DNA of 64,000 nt, taken from positions 248,001 to 312,000 of the forward strand of contig JAJNNX010000035.1 in assembly GCA_023159155.1 (NCBI GenBank), read 5' to 3'. The first letter of the stretch is position 1. Each line of letters opens with the position of its first letter. The notes under the pieces were generated by a model. It searched no databases, was not told the origin of the DNA, and worked only from the letters and a program-made list of their open reading frames with translations. Made by a program: the position numbers and the translations under genes. The DNA comes from Ustulina deusta. Taxonomy: Eukaryota; Ascomycota; Sordariomycetes; Xylariales; Xylariaceae. Shown one piece after another: positions 35,723-46,386 of this stretch.

Positions 35723-36341
35723 ATGGCTCCCAAAACGGCAAAAGGTATTAGCAGCAGCAGATTTTGCGAGTCTTTCACCGGAAGGGCGTTTGCTAACGGT
35801 CTCTGCAACAGCGGCTGGCACCCAAAAGGCTAAGAACGCCGCCAAGGCTGTGGTTAGAGGTGTAAGCTTTCTTGCGATTCTGTCGTATTGCGTTATGCTA
35901 ACAAGCTCGAAGAACCATGGCCGCAAGAACCTCAAGGTCCGCACGTCGACAACGTTCCATAGGCCCAAGACCTTGGTCCTTTCCCGAACCCCGAAGTACA
36001 TGCGCAAGGCTATCGCACAGGAGCCCAGTCTCGACCAGCACCGCATTATCCGACACCCCCTCAATACCGAGAGCGCAATGAAGAAGCTTGAGCAGGACAA
36101 TACTCTTGTCTTCATAGTGGATATTCGCGCCAATAAAGCCCAGATCAAACTGAGCTTGAAGAAGCTTTACGATATCGACTGCATCAAGATCAACACTCTT
36201 GTTCGGTATGACACCTCGCCAACCTCTTTCCTGAATGCACTAACCACACACAGACCCGACGGCACGAAGAAAGCATACTGCCGTCTTACGCCCGATGTTG
36301 ACGCCTTGGATATCGCTGCTACCAAGTTGGCTTTGGTCTGA
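35723..36341 (+). CDS. 60S ribosomal protein uL23 (L23a/L25)
   Basis: Four exons, 35723-35744, 35812-35861, 35913-36205 and 36254-36341, give 150 residues. uL23 sits near the exit tunnel of the large ribosomal subunit and helps dock nascent-chain factors. The basic N-terminus ([17 protein letters not shown]) leads to [14 protein letters not shown], then [36 protein letters not shown] and [19 protein letters not shown], ending [10 protein letters not shown]. All are family signatures. The third intron (48 nt) must be removed to join V-R and P-D-G. Introns 2 and 3 are both multiples of three without stops. The acceptor at 35911-35912 is chosen for frame and family fit. Confidence 0.95.
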
Positions 36342-38502
36342 TTTCACCTCGCCACACTACGAGACGGGGGAGATAGCAGACAGTGATGGGTTATAGAAAA
36401 GAATGCGGGATATGTTGAGTTGTCCAGGCAGTCGTTGGCCAGTGTCTTAGGCAGGTAATGACATAAAGCGGGACGACTGCAAATGCGTAATCGTCAATAT
36501 CGCCGCAATCGCGAATCACCAACCTTGTGGATCAAGAGCCATTCTGTGCGCACAAGCGATTTTGGTTCTCCGATTGTTTGAATTTTCAATGTCGAGGTCG
36601 CGTGCATGAATCTGCCCCGGGCGTACATAGTATGGATGTAGTAAAGAGAGCCATCCATCTAAAGCATATGAATGTGTGTACATTGACATAACTACAGAGG
36701 AGTCCATCCATTTTGCGTAGAGCAGCCCTTTAAGTCCCCCCTTCCTTCCCTCCCCTTCCTCCCCCCCCAAACCACCACAAGTAGGTACTGATTCTCACTG
36801 GCTTGTCGGTATCATTCATGTACGGGGCAACTTTGGCGTTTGCTGGGGAGACGAGTGCCGTCATTGCTCCCCCGAAGGTTGGTTCGAACAGTTAGTCTCT
36901 CTACAAGAGCCTTCATGATCCGCGGCCGGTAAGTCCGTGTAGTTGACGGCAACTGCTATCATCGTATGTGGTGGCAAGATTATCGTAGACGCAATGGAAG
37001 GGCTTTAGTGATAAGCCAAAAGCAAAGACAAGTACATATCGCACGAATCGTCTGACCGGTCTCTTGGATTCGGACTGATCAATAAAGCGGCGACGGCGAC
37101 ATGATACTGGAAACGCGTCTTGAACTGCTATCTGGTTCGACAGGGCTTAAATAAGCAGACCGTCGTTCGTTATTTAGCTATGATTCAGCCGGACAGGCAG
37201 CCCTCCGAATCATCTTTATATACGGCAATCAAGAAGGATCTTGAAGCCATCGGACAAGGCTTGCGAAGACGTCACGTTCGAACTACCGGATACAGTCCTC
37301 AAAGTACTAACTCGCGAGGAGATCGAAGCCCTTCGGATTTTCGGCAGCGCAGAGTACGGGTTCGGGACTTTGCCTAACGGTATCGAATACCTTTTGACTC
37401 ATACCGGCCTAGGCTTTCTCGCTCTCCCAGACGAGACCGCCAAGGTGCCAACCTTTTGGTACCGTTATTATGAAGAGGTTGCCGCGGCCCCGAACGCAAG
37501 GACGAAGGCGGACGAGTTGGGTGCCGATGAATAATAGCTCGGAGCTAGAGCTGTATGCAAATTCCCGTTGGATTTATCAGAGTAAAAATGCTCAGCAGTG
37601 GAGAGACACGGTGCATGGTCCGATTTTGATGCCATGGTTTGATTTCATTGGGAGAGATTGAAGACGAGCCAGCCGATTGATCATACTCAGTATCCCACAT
37701 CCGAACCATTTTCCGTTAGTGTTTCTGGAGCTTCTTGTATTATTGGGGCGTTAATCCCCATGCCATCGTCTAAATCTAAACAGCTACTAGACGTTAGGAA
37801 TTGATGAAGAGCATAGTTGCTCGTTGCTCCAGTCAGCTTGCATTCTCCGACTGCACACTGACTACGGTGTCTGTTATAGCGTACCTGTCCGTCTTTCCTT
37901 TGACACGATTCTATGCGAGTGGCTGAATCACTCACGCACCGACTCCCTTCTCTCCTCTGGGAGCGAATTTTGCTCCTCCGGTGTAGTGCACTGCAGCTTC
38001 TTATCTACCATCTACCTGCTCATTGTACCCTTCGTCTGGATATCCACGACGCTTCCAGGGTCAATAGTTTTGTTGTTGCTCTGCTCTGCCATAACTCAAG
38101 ACTTCCACGGAGTACGGCGGCTCCCTGCTGGGAGTCAGGGTGAGCATTGTTCACACTCTTCGTTCTTCCTATGACATAGCTGCAAACCCGTAGTACTATT
38201 TTGCTTGAGGGTATGATGAGAACACTAAAATATTCTCTCCATCGCTGTAGCTAAGGTGCGTAGTTCCTTCGTGTTTGCATATGCCGTCCCTCAGTTCACC
38301 TAGAAGACGAGCATACTGCAGAATCCGAGCCAAGAGTGACAATAATATTATCATATTGTGCCCGCAGCACATCCGAGCACATCGGGAGCTCGAGAATACC
38401 ACGGTCTACTCGTTTCAGTGAAGGATACAAAGTCATCGACAGTGCGGTATCCGAGACCAAAACATCATCCGAAAGTCCGAGAACCCCGATGCTAACAGCA
38501 GA
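36342..38502. other. Intergenic region with one possible orphan frame
   Basis: Apart from a possible coding remnant at about 37175-37537, I see no gene. A poly-C/CCTT-rich tract lies near 36737-36770. Confidence 0.4.
37175..37537 (+). other. Possible hypothetical coding fragment
   Basis: One frame is open across about 120 codons and reads like a globular protein: DVTFELPDTVLKVLTREE, then FGSAEYGFGTLPNGIEYLL and LPDETAKVPTFWYRYYEE, ending at TAA. It has no in-frame ATG, so an upstream exon would be needed or it is a remnant. Another frame upstream (about 37120-37300) also looks amphipathic, which fits a frameshift. I do not recognise the family. Confidence 0.35.
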
Positions 38503-39244
38503 TTAATTGATAACTAGTACTTCTCTTTCCTTCCGGCGCTCCTCGAGGGTTCTCTTACGTCGTCGTTGCATGCACAGGAAGACGAAAACCGAGATTCCGA
38601 CTACGAGCGGCACAACTAGGCCCGCAGCGATAGCCGTACTACTATTAGGACGTCCATCCGAGTGCGAGGAGTTCGCCGACTCTGGAGAGTCGCTTGCGGT
38701 TTCGTTTATGGTCTATGGGTCTCTTATTAGTCCAACAAACACCAGCGGTGAGGGGTTGGCGGAATATTATGGCATCCATACAGTTTGCCAACCGCTATTA
38801 TCATCTCCGATGGTGAAAGGGGTCGAGGAGGTTATAACAAGGTCTGAAATTATATCTCCTGCTCGCTGCTGACGCAAAACTTGAAGTTCGTACGTCGCGG
38901 TTGAGAGAAACGGGAGAGGAGAAGGTAAATCATTCCACAGGAATGAGTCCTCAGTCAGTCCAGCTATGCTGTTGTCAATGACACGCAGGCCCTCTTTCGG
39001 AAATACCCGACTTACTCGAAATATCCGTGTCGAATGTGTTCACTTTGTGATCGCTGATCGTGTTCAAAACTCGTACATGAATAACAAGGGGATAATCTAT
39101 CGCATCCGCAAGATCCCATTCCAATAGTAAGTCAGTATGTCGCCGGATGTCATTGAAACTGGTGTGGAAAGACGCCGTGGCGAATGCCCAAAAATCACCT
39201 AGCACAAGAAGGTATACCGTCCTTGCCTTCATTTTTTTGCTCAT
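38503..39244 (-). pseudogene. Secreted-domain membrane protein with apparent frameshift
   Basis: Coding starts at 39244 (or 39232) with a signal peptide (MKARTVYLLVLGDFWAFATA). A domain with WDLADAIDYPLVIHVRVLN and DHKVNTFDTDIS follows. Coding then resumes in another frame as FPKEGLRVIDNSIAGLTED, SFLWNDLPSPLPFL and TYELQVLRQQ. A 69-nt intron (38781-38713, acceptor CATAG, branch CTAAT) leads to a Ser-rich stalk, one membrane span (AIAAGLVVPLVVGISVFVFL) and a basic tail (QRRRKRTLEERRKERE). The break near 39005-39025 cannot be bridged by a normal-length intron; only a 22-nt one would fit. So it is either a frameshift mutation or a sequence error. The architecture is a type I membrane protein with an extracellular domain; function unknown. 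Confidence 0.6.
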
Positions 39245-42200
39245 GCATAAGTTGATGCTGGGGTGGGCGTGGATATCGATCACGCCAATCTTCAGACAAA
39301 ACGCCGGACAAATTCTCTTGATGAGGATGGAAGAAATGTTTATTTAGCGTGTTAATTACCCAAGAGAAGCAGGATCTTCTATACGAGAAATAAGAGCTTT
39401 TGCGGTGGATTATACATCTATATATGTTGCGTAGGTAGATAAGATTGGAAATACCCTTCTGCATCAGTACGGGTGTCTTAAGAAACACACCGAGGAAGCC
39501 ATAGCGGGCCGGTGACCTCCACGGGAAATATTTTTATTCAATAGATAAGCCTAAATTGGACTTGGAATATTTCCATGCTCAGATTGGGCTATCTTTGTCT
39601 CGCTGGGCGTTCGGCTCGCTTGTCTGGATAAAATGAAGGTTATATCCGAACCAATGACGGAGTTGAATAATTATTGACTGTAAGCACTTTCCAACTCTAT
39701 ATTGTTTAATTAAAGGTGCTCTCATAAATTCTGTTGAAGATAGAAGAGGGAGTATTTTTCTTGTATGTAACGAAACATGTTAGCTTCAATCTACGTTGTT
39801 AGACACGATAATTATGGGACTCTCTTCGTACTTCAGCGAAGATGCTCTAGTTCCAGCTCTCTTGTTTTCGTGGGCTTGATCGCCAAATTACCTCGATGTA
39901 GTCTTGTTTGCAGCATTTGTCACTGCGACCCCTTCATAACGAGGACTTCAGTATACGATAATTACCTTCTACCATATATCAAAATAAAGGCTGCGGCGAT
40001 TTTTTGCTATGATCCTACACTTCTGGAACAAAATAACATATAGATAGCTAAAAACCAAACACGAAAGCAGTTAAGGCCCTTCACGCAACAACATCAATGG
40101 CATGCCTTAGTTGACCGTTCTCTGATAGTTTGTGTCCGAATGGGTAATAATAGTGGGCTATATCGTTGGTATGCGTTGGGAAAAGAGCCTAGAACTATGA
40201 ACTGGCGAGATCTCAGCCACATGGCAGTTTGGGAGTCATTGAAATATTCTACATTACTAGAATAGCTGATAGTTAGCCGTCCTGATCTTCTTCGCCGACA
40301 AATGCGCCATTGCTGTGCATCGATATCAGGAGGGAATACCCAGATCAAGGTGGCCTACTATTACCTATGAGTATTATTCTGAACAAAAAAAAAAGGATTC
40401 TGCATACTATTCCCACAACTGAGTTGCGCTTGCCTTTTTGAAATCTGAAATCCCAATGACCACCATGTTGGACAATTTTAGGCTTCTCCTGTGTAGATAT
40501 ACAAACCGACTCATGGAATAGGCCGACAGAAGAGGCTAGTTGATATCCCATTCATTTGTTTGTGAATTGAATTCTTGGCGGTAAAGTCTCAACATTACCT
40601 CGTGTTTGGGTTGTGTCATGTGACTGGACAGGGAACAAAGAGAGTATTTTGAATATTGTTGCAGATATCTTGCCGCCTAGTATGTAGTTCTGAGCCTTTT
40701 CATTATACCCTAAGGCTCAGTGTAGCGCTGTTGTGGTACGATACTTGGAACGAGAAGAGGAGGCCGAGAAGACCAACACGCATTTCTCGAGAAGGAGCAG
40801 CATCTGTGGCCTACACTAGACCTAGCATGAGGTGCAGATGGGTTCACGAGGAAAATAACTTTGCTTTCATTCTCCGGCAGATTTTCGTCTACACTACGTC
40901 TTGAACTAGGGGGTTTCATCCCACTAGATCTCCATGTCTGTTAACTATACCAGTGGAGAATGATGCCTTTCATCTAATACTTGTAACTTCTTGATAATTA
41001 CAAACGAATAATCTCAATGGTGCTTACGGACTTAAAGAGACAAAAAATTTAACAATTAAAAAGATAGACCAGAAAAAACTCCAGCAACTGAATATTCATA
41101 CTGTGAACCGAGGGAGGAGTGTGGATTATATTTTATATAACTGATGATTGGAAAAAATGGCACTTAGTGAATAGAGGAGCATAAGCACTTCACGGACCCA
41201 ACGCAGCTGCGGCTACGTTGTTCTTGCTTTGAACGCGTCTCGAGCATTTTCTCAGACCCATGTCTTACGAGGTGTCGATTATAACAAGGGAGACTGCAAG
41301 GATAACCTTAGTACATTCATCAGGAAGTAGATTGAATGACGAAGCAGTTAATATATATAAAACAATAAGATTTGCCTCTATTTAGAAAACTCACAGAAGA
41401 AAATGCTGCTATATATGTGACAGCAGCCTTCCGTAGAGCAACTAATGGCCTGTTGCGAGTCACATTCAGCAACAGCAGACTGAAAAGGTTTGATTTACGA
41501 AAACAACATCACTCGTCCATGAACCCGGCACCTCGCGGTACGAATGCAGCATTCTTGGCGACGGCCCAAACGGTACGGGCAGGACGGCAGGATCCGTGAG
41601 TTTCTACACGTACTGTGGGCGGCCGACAGTGAAGTCGATGGAGAAGACAGCGCGGATGCTGCTCACGTATAACTGATCTCTTGGCCTCTTGGCGGACCGT
41701 GGCTCATGCTCTCTGGATGCTGGATACCTGCATACGCCTGAAGCTTGAAAACCGTAAAGCTTACTGGGCTGGGCAATGTTACATGTCAGAAATTTTCTCA
41801 TACTAAGTACGTTTGGCCTGACCAATATTCTCGCCCAATGCCGACGGCTGCAGCGGGCCCTCGGGGCCTCGTTCAAAGTTACCTTTGCGGCGATGCGGGT
41901 GCAACGTCATGGCTTTTAGACCCTGTCCCTCTCTCCGGTCCTCCAGGGTAAGCACCAGCCCCTAGATGTGCCAATCTCCTTGTATTTCGAGAAGCGTTAT
42001 GGTTATTTCAACCCGCGCTCTGCTTCTGAAAATTGCCACCGCAAGTGACGTTAAGCATAGTTGACTCAACTGCGTAGAGTAGTGTTCGAAATACTTGTGT
42101 TGCAACTGACTCAAGTCTCCTTCCTAAGTATGGATGGTCGAGCTGTGGAGGCCCGGCCATGCTCGGCCGTCAAGGTTATGCCGAACTGACTCGGCTACCT

Positions 42201-42827
42201 AGGTCCTATAAGGTGGAGAACGGAACCTATAGACCGCCTTCGAGATAAGTATCAATAAACAATCTTGGTACACTATCATACCTATACTAAAAGCCCTTGA
42301 GGTAACAAGGTTTATACTGAACAATGGCGTGTGATGGAGAGGCTGTGCGGGACGACTATTTATAGGTAGATACCTACCTAGGTAAGTACCTAATCTGGGC
42401 ACACAGTCTTCGATATCATCATGTGGACGAGTAAGGTAGCGTAGGTGCCAATTATCTAATACCTGCCTATCTGCATATACCTGGTGGGCAATGGTGGTGC
42501 GATGCCTTCTTAGGCATAGGCAGCATTACAGGACCTGTCATTTGACCTAGTAGTGATCCCCCCCCCCAAATGGAGCGTCATGATGCTCCAACAAGTAAAC
42601 ACGCCCATCTCTCCCCCCCCTTCAGCCAGCACGTCCAGCACATCCGATGCGGGGTTGGCTGGTGCATTTCAATTCCCTCAGCAATCTTTTGCTTTTCTTT
42701 GTTTTCTTTTCCCATCTTAAACTCACCAGATCATGTGTGTCTTTCCATGCGTGCCTACAGTACCTCCATGGGTCGGCGACGGATTGATTTCTGAGACATT
42801 ACAATTCAATATTGAATCAGTTAGATC
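39245..42827. other. AT-rich gene-poor region (3.6 kb)
   Basis: No gene is supported. An A-run lies near 40385-40394, and C-runs near 42559-42567 and 42614-42621. TACCTAGGTA words cluster at 42186-42395, about 430-640 bp upstream of the Yippee-like gene. Confidence 0.45.
42186..42395. repeat. TACCTAGGTA-type word cluster
   Basis: CTACCTAGGT at about 42196 and ATACCTACCTAGGTAAGTACCT at about 42371 form a short cluster upstream of the Yippee-like gene. Confidence 0.55.
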
Positions 42828-43682
42828 ATGTTGTCGATGATGCTACACGACGTGGCGCCTCCACCGCCGCTCGAGCCTGGCGTAACCCCCCCGCCGAGGT
42901 TCCCGACGTACTTGCTGCCAAGCCTGTCGCGGCCGTTTCGCCGACATCGCCGCGTCTCGTTATCCAGTAATGCTATTCCTGCCCACAGTGATGTTCCGTC
43001 CTTGAGCAACTCTCCCACGGATTCCATGCTGTCGAGCCCGGTGGATTGCCCGCCTGCCTCGTCTTCATCGCCCTCCTGGTTTTCCCATGTGAAAGACGGC
43101 CTTCGCCGGTCCTCCACGGAACAGCATGATGCCCCTAAACTCACTAGGGTCCAACCCGACACGATTCGGTGCTCCACCTGCGGAACCGACTTTGCTTTCT
43201 ACTCGCAGATCGTGAGTAAAGGGTTTACCGGCCGCTATGGCCGCGCCTATCTGGTCTCACCGCCGGACGGTTCTTCCCCGAAACCCGGGGCTAACTTGAT
43301 CAACGTCAAGGTCGGGAAGCCGGAGAGTCGCGTTCTAGTCACGGGGGCGCACATCGTCTCTGACATTCAATGCGCCACTTGCCGTGCCAAGGTTGGCTGG
43401 AAGTACGTTGATGCGAAGGAAGAGTCCCAGAAATACAAGATCGGCAAGTTTATATTGGAGACTCGGAGGACTGTCGACTATGCAAGCTGGGGAGATGCCA
43501 TGGCCGACGAAATACCCGAGCTCGAGTTAGAGCGGAAGGGGACCTGTGATGGCGACGACGCGGACCCTGTTGTGTTTGACTCGGATGACGAAGATGATTG
43601 CGAGGACCTCTTCGCGGGGGTCTGGGATGCCAAAACCGCTGCAAAGAGACGCAAACTGAAGCTCAGGCAACAATCCAAGTAG
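42828..43682 (+). CDS. Yippee-like zinc-binding protein
   Basis: A single exon gives 284 residues. Residues 1-105 are Pro/Ser-rich and probably disordered. The Yippee domain has two Cys pairs, CSTC (115, 118) and CATC (182, 185), which should bind one zinc. Between and after them are SQIVSKGFTGRYGRAYLV, VLVTGAHIVSDIQC, VGWKYVDA and ESQKYKIGKFILE, the core signatures of the family. The C-terminal extension is acidic (DSDDEDDCEDLF) and ends in a basic patch, KRRKLKLR, a possible nuclear signal. Yippee proteins are conserved but of uncertain function; the related Mis18 and cereblon domains share the fold. The ATG at 42828 is the first in frame after the upstream stop, with a second Met three codons on. 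Confidence 0.92.
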   Translation: MLSMMLHDVAPPPPLEPGVTPPPRFPTYLLPSLSRPFRRHRRVSLSSNAIPAHSDVPSLSNSPTDSMLSSPVDCPPASSSSPSWFSHVKDGLRRSSTEQHDAPKLTRVQPDTIRCSTCGTDFAFYSQIVSKGFTGRYGRAYLVSPPDGSSPKPGANLINVKVGKPESRVLVTGAHIVSDIQCATCRAKVGWKYVDAKEESQKYKIGKFILETRRTVDYASWGDAMADEIPELELERKGTCDGDDADPVVFDSDDEDDCEDLFAGVWDAKTAAKRRKLKLRQQSK

Positions 43683-44067
43683 CCTTCTGGTTGACTTCAC
43701 CATTTGTTCTAGGCGTTATCAGGGTGGTGCGTGCATGATGCACTCAATATGGACGGTTCCGAGGTTTGGCTGAATAGAATTAAACATCATCAACGTTGGA
43801 GATACCCTTCTTTCTCACTGTTATGGGAGAATAGTCAAAGGAGTTATAGGTTACTGCTAGTTCATGAATTTCATATAAACCGAATCGGATTCGTCGAGAT
43901 TTTTGCATGTGATGTTCTCTACTATCTACCTACTTTCTTTCTATATGTCTAATAATATCCTCTCATCGCACTCTATAGTTCTTGAAGTGAAATGTATACA
44001 ACTCTTCAGATTGAACTTGAAGTTGTCTCGTGAGCGCCGCCTGTCTCACGATACTCACTGAAGTAAC
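43683..44067. other. Convergent intergenic region
   Basis: This 385-bp AT-rich stretch lies between the 3' ends of the Yippee-like (+) and deacylase (-) genes. Nothing else is seen. Confidence 0.5.
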
Positions 44068-44884
44068 CTAGTTAGACGGGGTCGACACCGACGAAGGGCC
44101 TGGGTCGGCTTTTTTCTCAGCTTTCTTCTCAGCTTTGAGATCGGCCTTTGGAAGGGCTGATATTTCCAACGTGACCTTGAAAATTGTTAGTAGAGTTTCA
44201 CAACTTGGACAGCGGAGAGGCACGCACCGGCCCATCGTTAACCAGCGCAACTTCCATCATTGCTTGAAAAACACCATTATGGACCTTGTCGGGCCCGTAA
44301 CCTTGCTGGACTTTCTCAAAGAAATAGTGATACAATCTCTTAGCCTCTTCTCCACCGGCAGCCCCGTGAAAGTCGGGCTTATTTCCCTTCTTCGTCGAAG
44401 CGAGAAGGGTAAACTGAGAGACTGATGTCACGCTGTCAGACAAGCTGTGATGGAGGATATGAACAACGATAGGCAAGCAGGGACCTACCGCAGAGAACTT
44501 CTCCGCCGATTTCCTGGACGTTATATTTCCACTGAGAAGGGACGCACGTTAGATATAAAAAGGGGATGATGGGCAAATCGCTACCACGGCCGACAAAAAT
44601 AAAGAGAAGGGGATATCGTAACCATACTTTGGCCCCGGTGTCGTCGTCCCAGAGCTTCATCTTCAACACTTTGGCTGCTAAAGAGTCTGCCTCCTTTTGG
44701 GTGTCTCCCGGGGCGACTGCAGCAAAGACGAGGACACCTTTCCCTATCGATGAGACCACCTCCTTCTCCACTGTGACGGAAGCCGACAGCACGCGCTGTA
44801 ATATAGCTACGTGGGATGGGCGTATGAGTAAAGTAGACAGCAGTTGCCGGGATAGGTGGGAATCCGAGAACACTTACCTTTCAT
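44068..44884 (-). CDS. DTD1: D-aminoacyl-tRNA deacylase (DTD family)
   Basis: Five exons, 44884-44878 (7 nt), 44806-44628, 44531-44489, 44421-44228 and 44175-44068, give 176 residues. The enzyme hydrolyses D-amino acids (and Gly/Ala mischarges) from tRNA, a translation proofreading step. The joined start is MKAILQRVLSASVTV. The two active-site motifs are present: SQFTL (78-82) and N-D-G-P-V-T (138-143), which carries the Gly-cisPro chiral filter. The last intron falls exactly between the Pro and Val of that motif. LYHYFFEKV and VHNGVFQAMMEVALVNDGP are family signatures. The C-terminus has a Lys/Glu-rich tail (KAEKKAEKKADPG) beyond the core. The 7-nt first coding exon (ATGAAAG) with donor GTAAGT is required to supply the start. 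Confidence 0.93.
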
Positions 44885-46386
44885 GTTAGACAAAGAAATT
44901 AAAGATCACCAATACCTGTTGTGAGTAGAGGAAATAATATGCCCTCATCTAAGCATGTCGAGACTCATCCTCAGTGGGCTTATTTATTGAGCCCAACTGT
45001 GAACAGCTGGCAGACTTGGATCTGAGACCTGCCCCGGTACAATAGAAAAAGACGAAGCACCGAAGGCCAGTAATGTTCAGTAGGAAAAAATGTCTTCGGT
45101 AGGTATACTTATTCAAAGCCTTCAGTCTTATGATTTTGTTTAAATAGAAGAATCGCGTTTCTGTCTTCCAAAAACCATGACTGAAATATAATGCCGAAGA
45201 TGTTGTGAAGAGCATGCGGGAATGTGCCCTTTCCCTTAATGTACTGTACTTTTTCTTAGCACTGCTTTTGATTGGCCCCTGGGAGGAAAATCCCGGTCTC
45301 AAAGGCACAGATCTCGTGAGGCTAGGTAGGTACCTCCACACTACCTCTTACTGTTAGTGCCGCTAAGGCCACCTACCTACCTACCTAATCTAGGTACCTA
45401 TATAGAGATGTACACCATCATGCCGTACACCTGGCACCTCTGCTGCAGGCTACCTAGGTAATCTACCTCTTGATTTAATACATGTATTCTACCCGTGTAC
45501 CACCTTACGCTTAGGTGTGTAGGCGAGATGGTTATTTTTAGTGCTTGTAATTAGTGAGAGATAAGTGTCACAATGTGTATCATAGGGTGTACCTATCATA
45601 CTCCCTATATGCCACCGGTACTTCACATGGATAGGTACCTACGTTATGTACATGTAAGTATGTAGGCAGGTAGATACCTAAGGTCGGCACTGCAAGGCTT
45701 GGTATTAGGTACGGTACTTAGTAAGGGAAGCAATGGCTGACAACATTGAATTTAGCTACCGTGGGTAAGTCACAAGCTCGATTGTACCCCACCTTACCTA
45801 GGAAGGTGCAGTGGTATGTAGGTATGGTACCTAATGTATACATACCTAACTGAATACTTGGCTCAGCTGGCTCGCTATGACCTGTCCTGTCACCACCACG
45901 TTGACTCTACTAGGTACGCTACCATACCTCTCCCTAAGCGTAAGCGCGCGATTCAGCCTTCCCGCCGACAAATCAACAGGTTCTAAATGCACATGTACAT
46001 ACCTACCTCCTTGGTACCTATATGTAGGCTCTGAGGCAAACACGCAATCTTGTGCCTATACATCAATATTTCCTGACCTGCAAAACAAACGGTGTGTACA
46101 CCCTCTTGATTAACCACTTTCTCTGCCAATTCACCCCATTTGAGCTTTGCGCCCGTCGATTGTCTTCTGATCCGAAGTTTCAGCATACTTTCCTGACAGG
46201 CTCTAACCCGACCTACACTCCAACCCTTTGATCCGATATTTCTTCATCTGCCACGTGAGAACCTCTCCGACACGCCGTGCCATTGCCTGATATCACCATT
46301 ATCGTCATCTAGCAGCCGCTACCGCCGCTGCCGCCTCGCCGCCATTTGTCCAGGAGGGGCTTTCGCCACATGTACATAATTTCAAG
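44885..46386. promoter_or_regulatory. Divergent promoter region with dense TACCTAGGTA words
   Basis: This 1.5-kb stretch separates the deacylase (-) and Not3/5 (+) starts. The densest cluster of TACCTA/TAGGTA/GGTACC words in the window lies at about 45321-45845. No gene is supported within it. Confidence 0.55.
45321..45845. repeat. Dense TACCTAGGTA palindrome cluster
   Basis: More than a dozen overlapping GGTACC, TACCTA and CCTAGG words occur here, for example CTACCTACCTACCTAATCTA near 45373 and TAGGTACGGTACTTAGTA near 45705. They are arranged in both orientations around palindrome centres. Confidence 0.7.
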
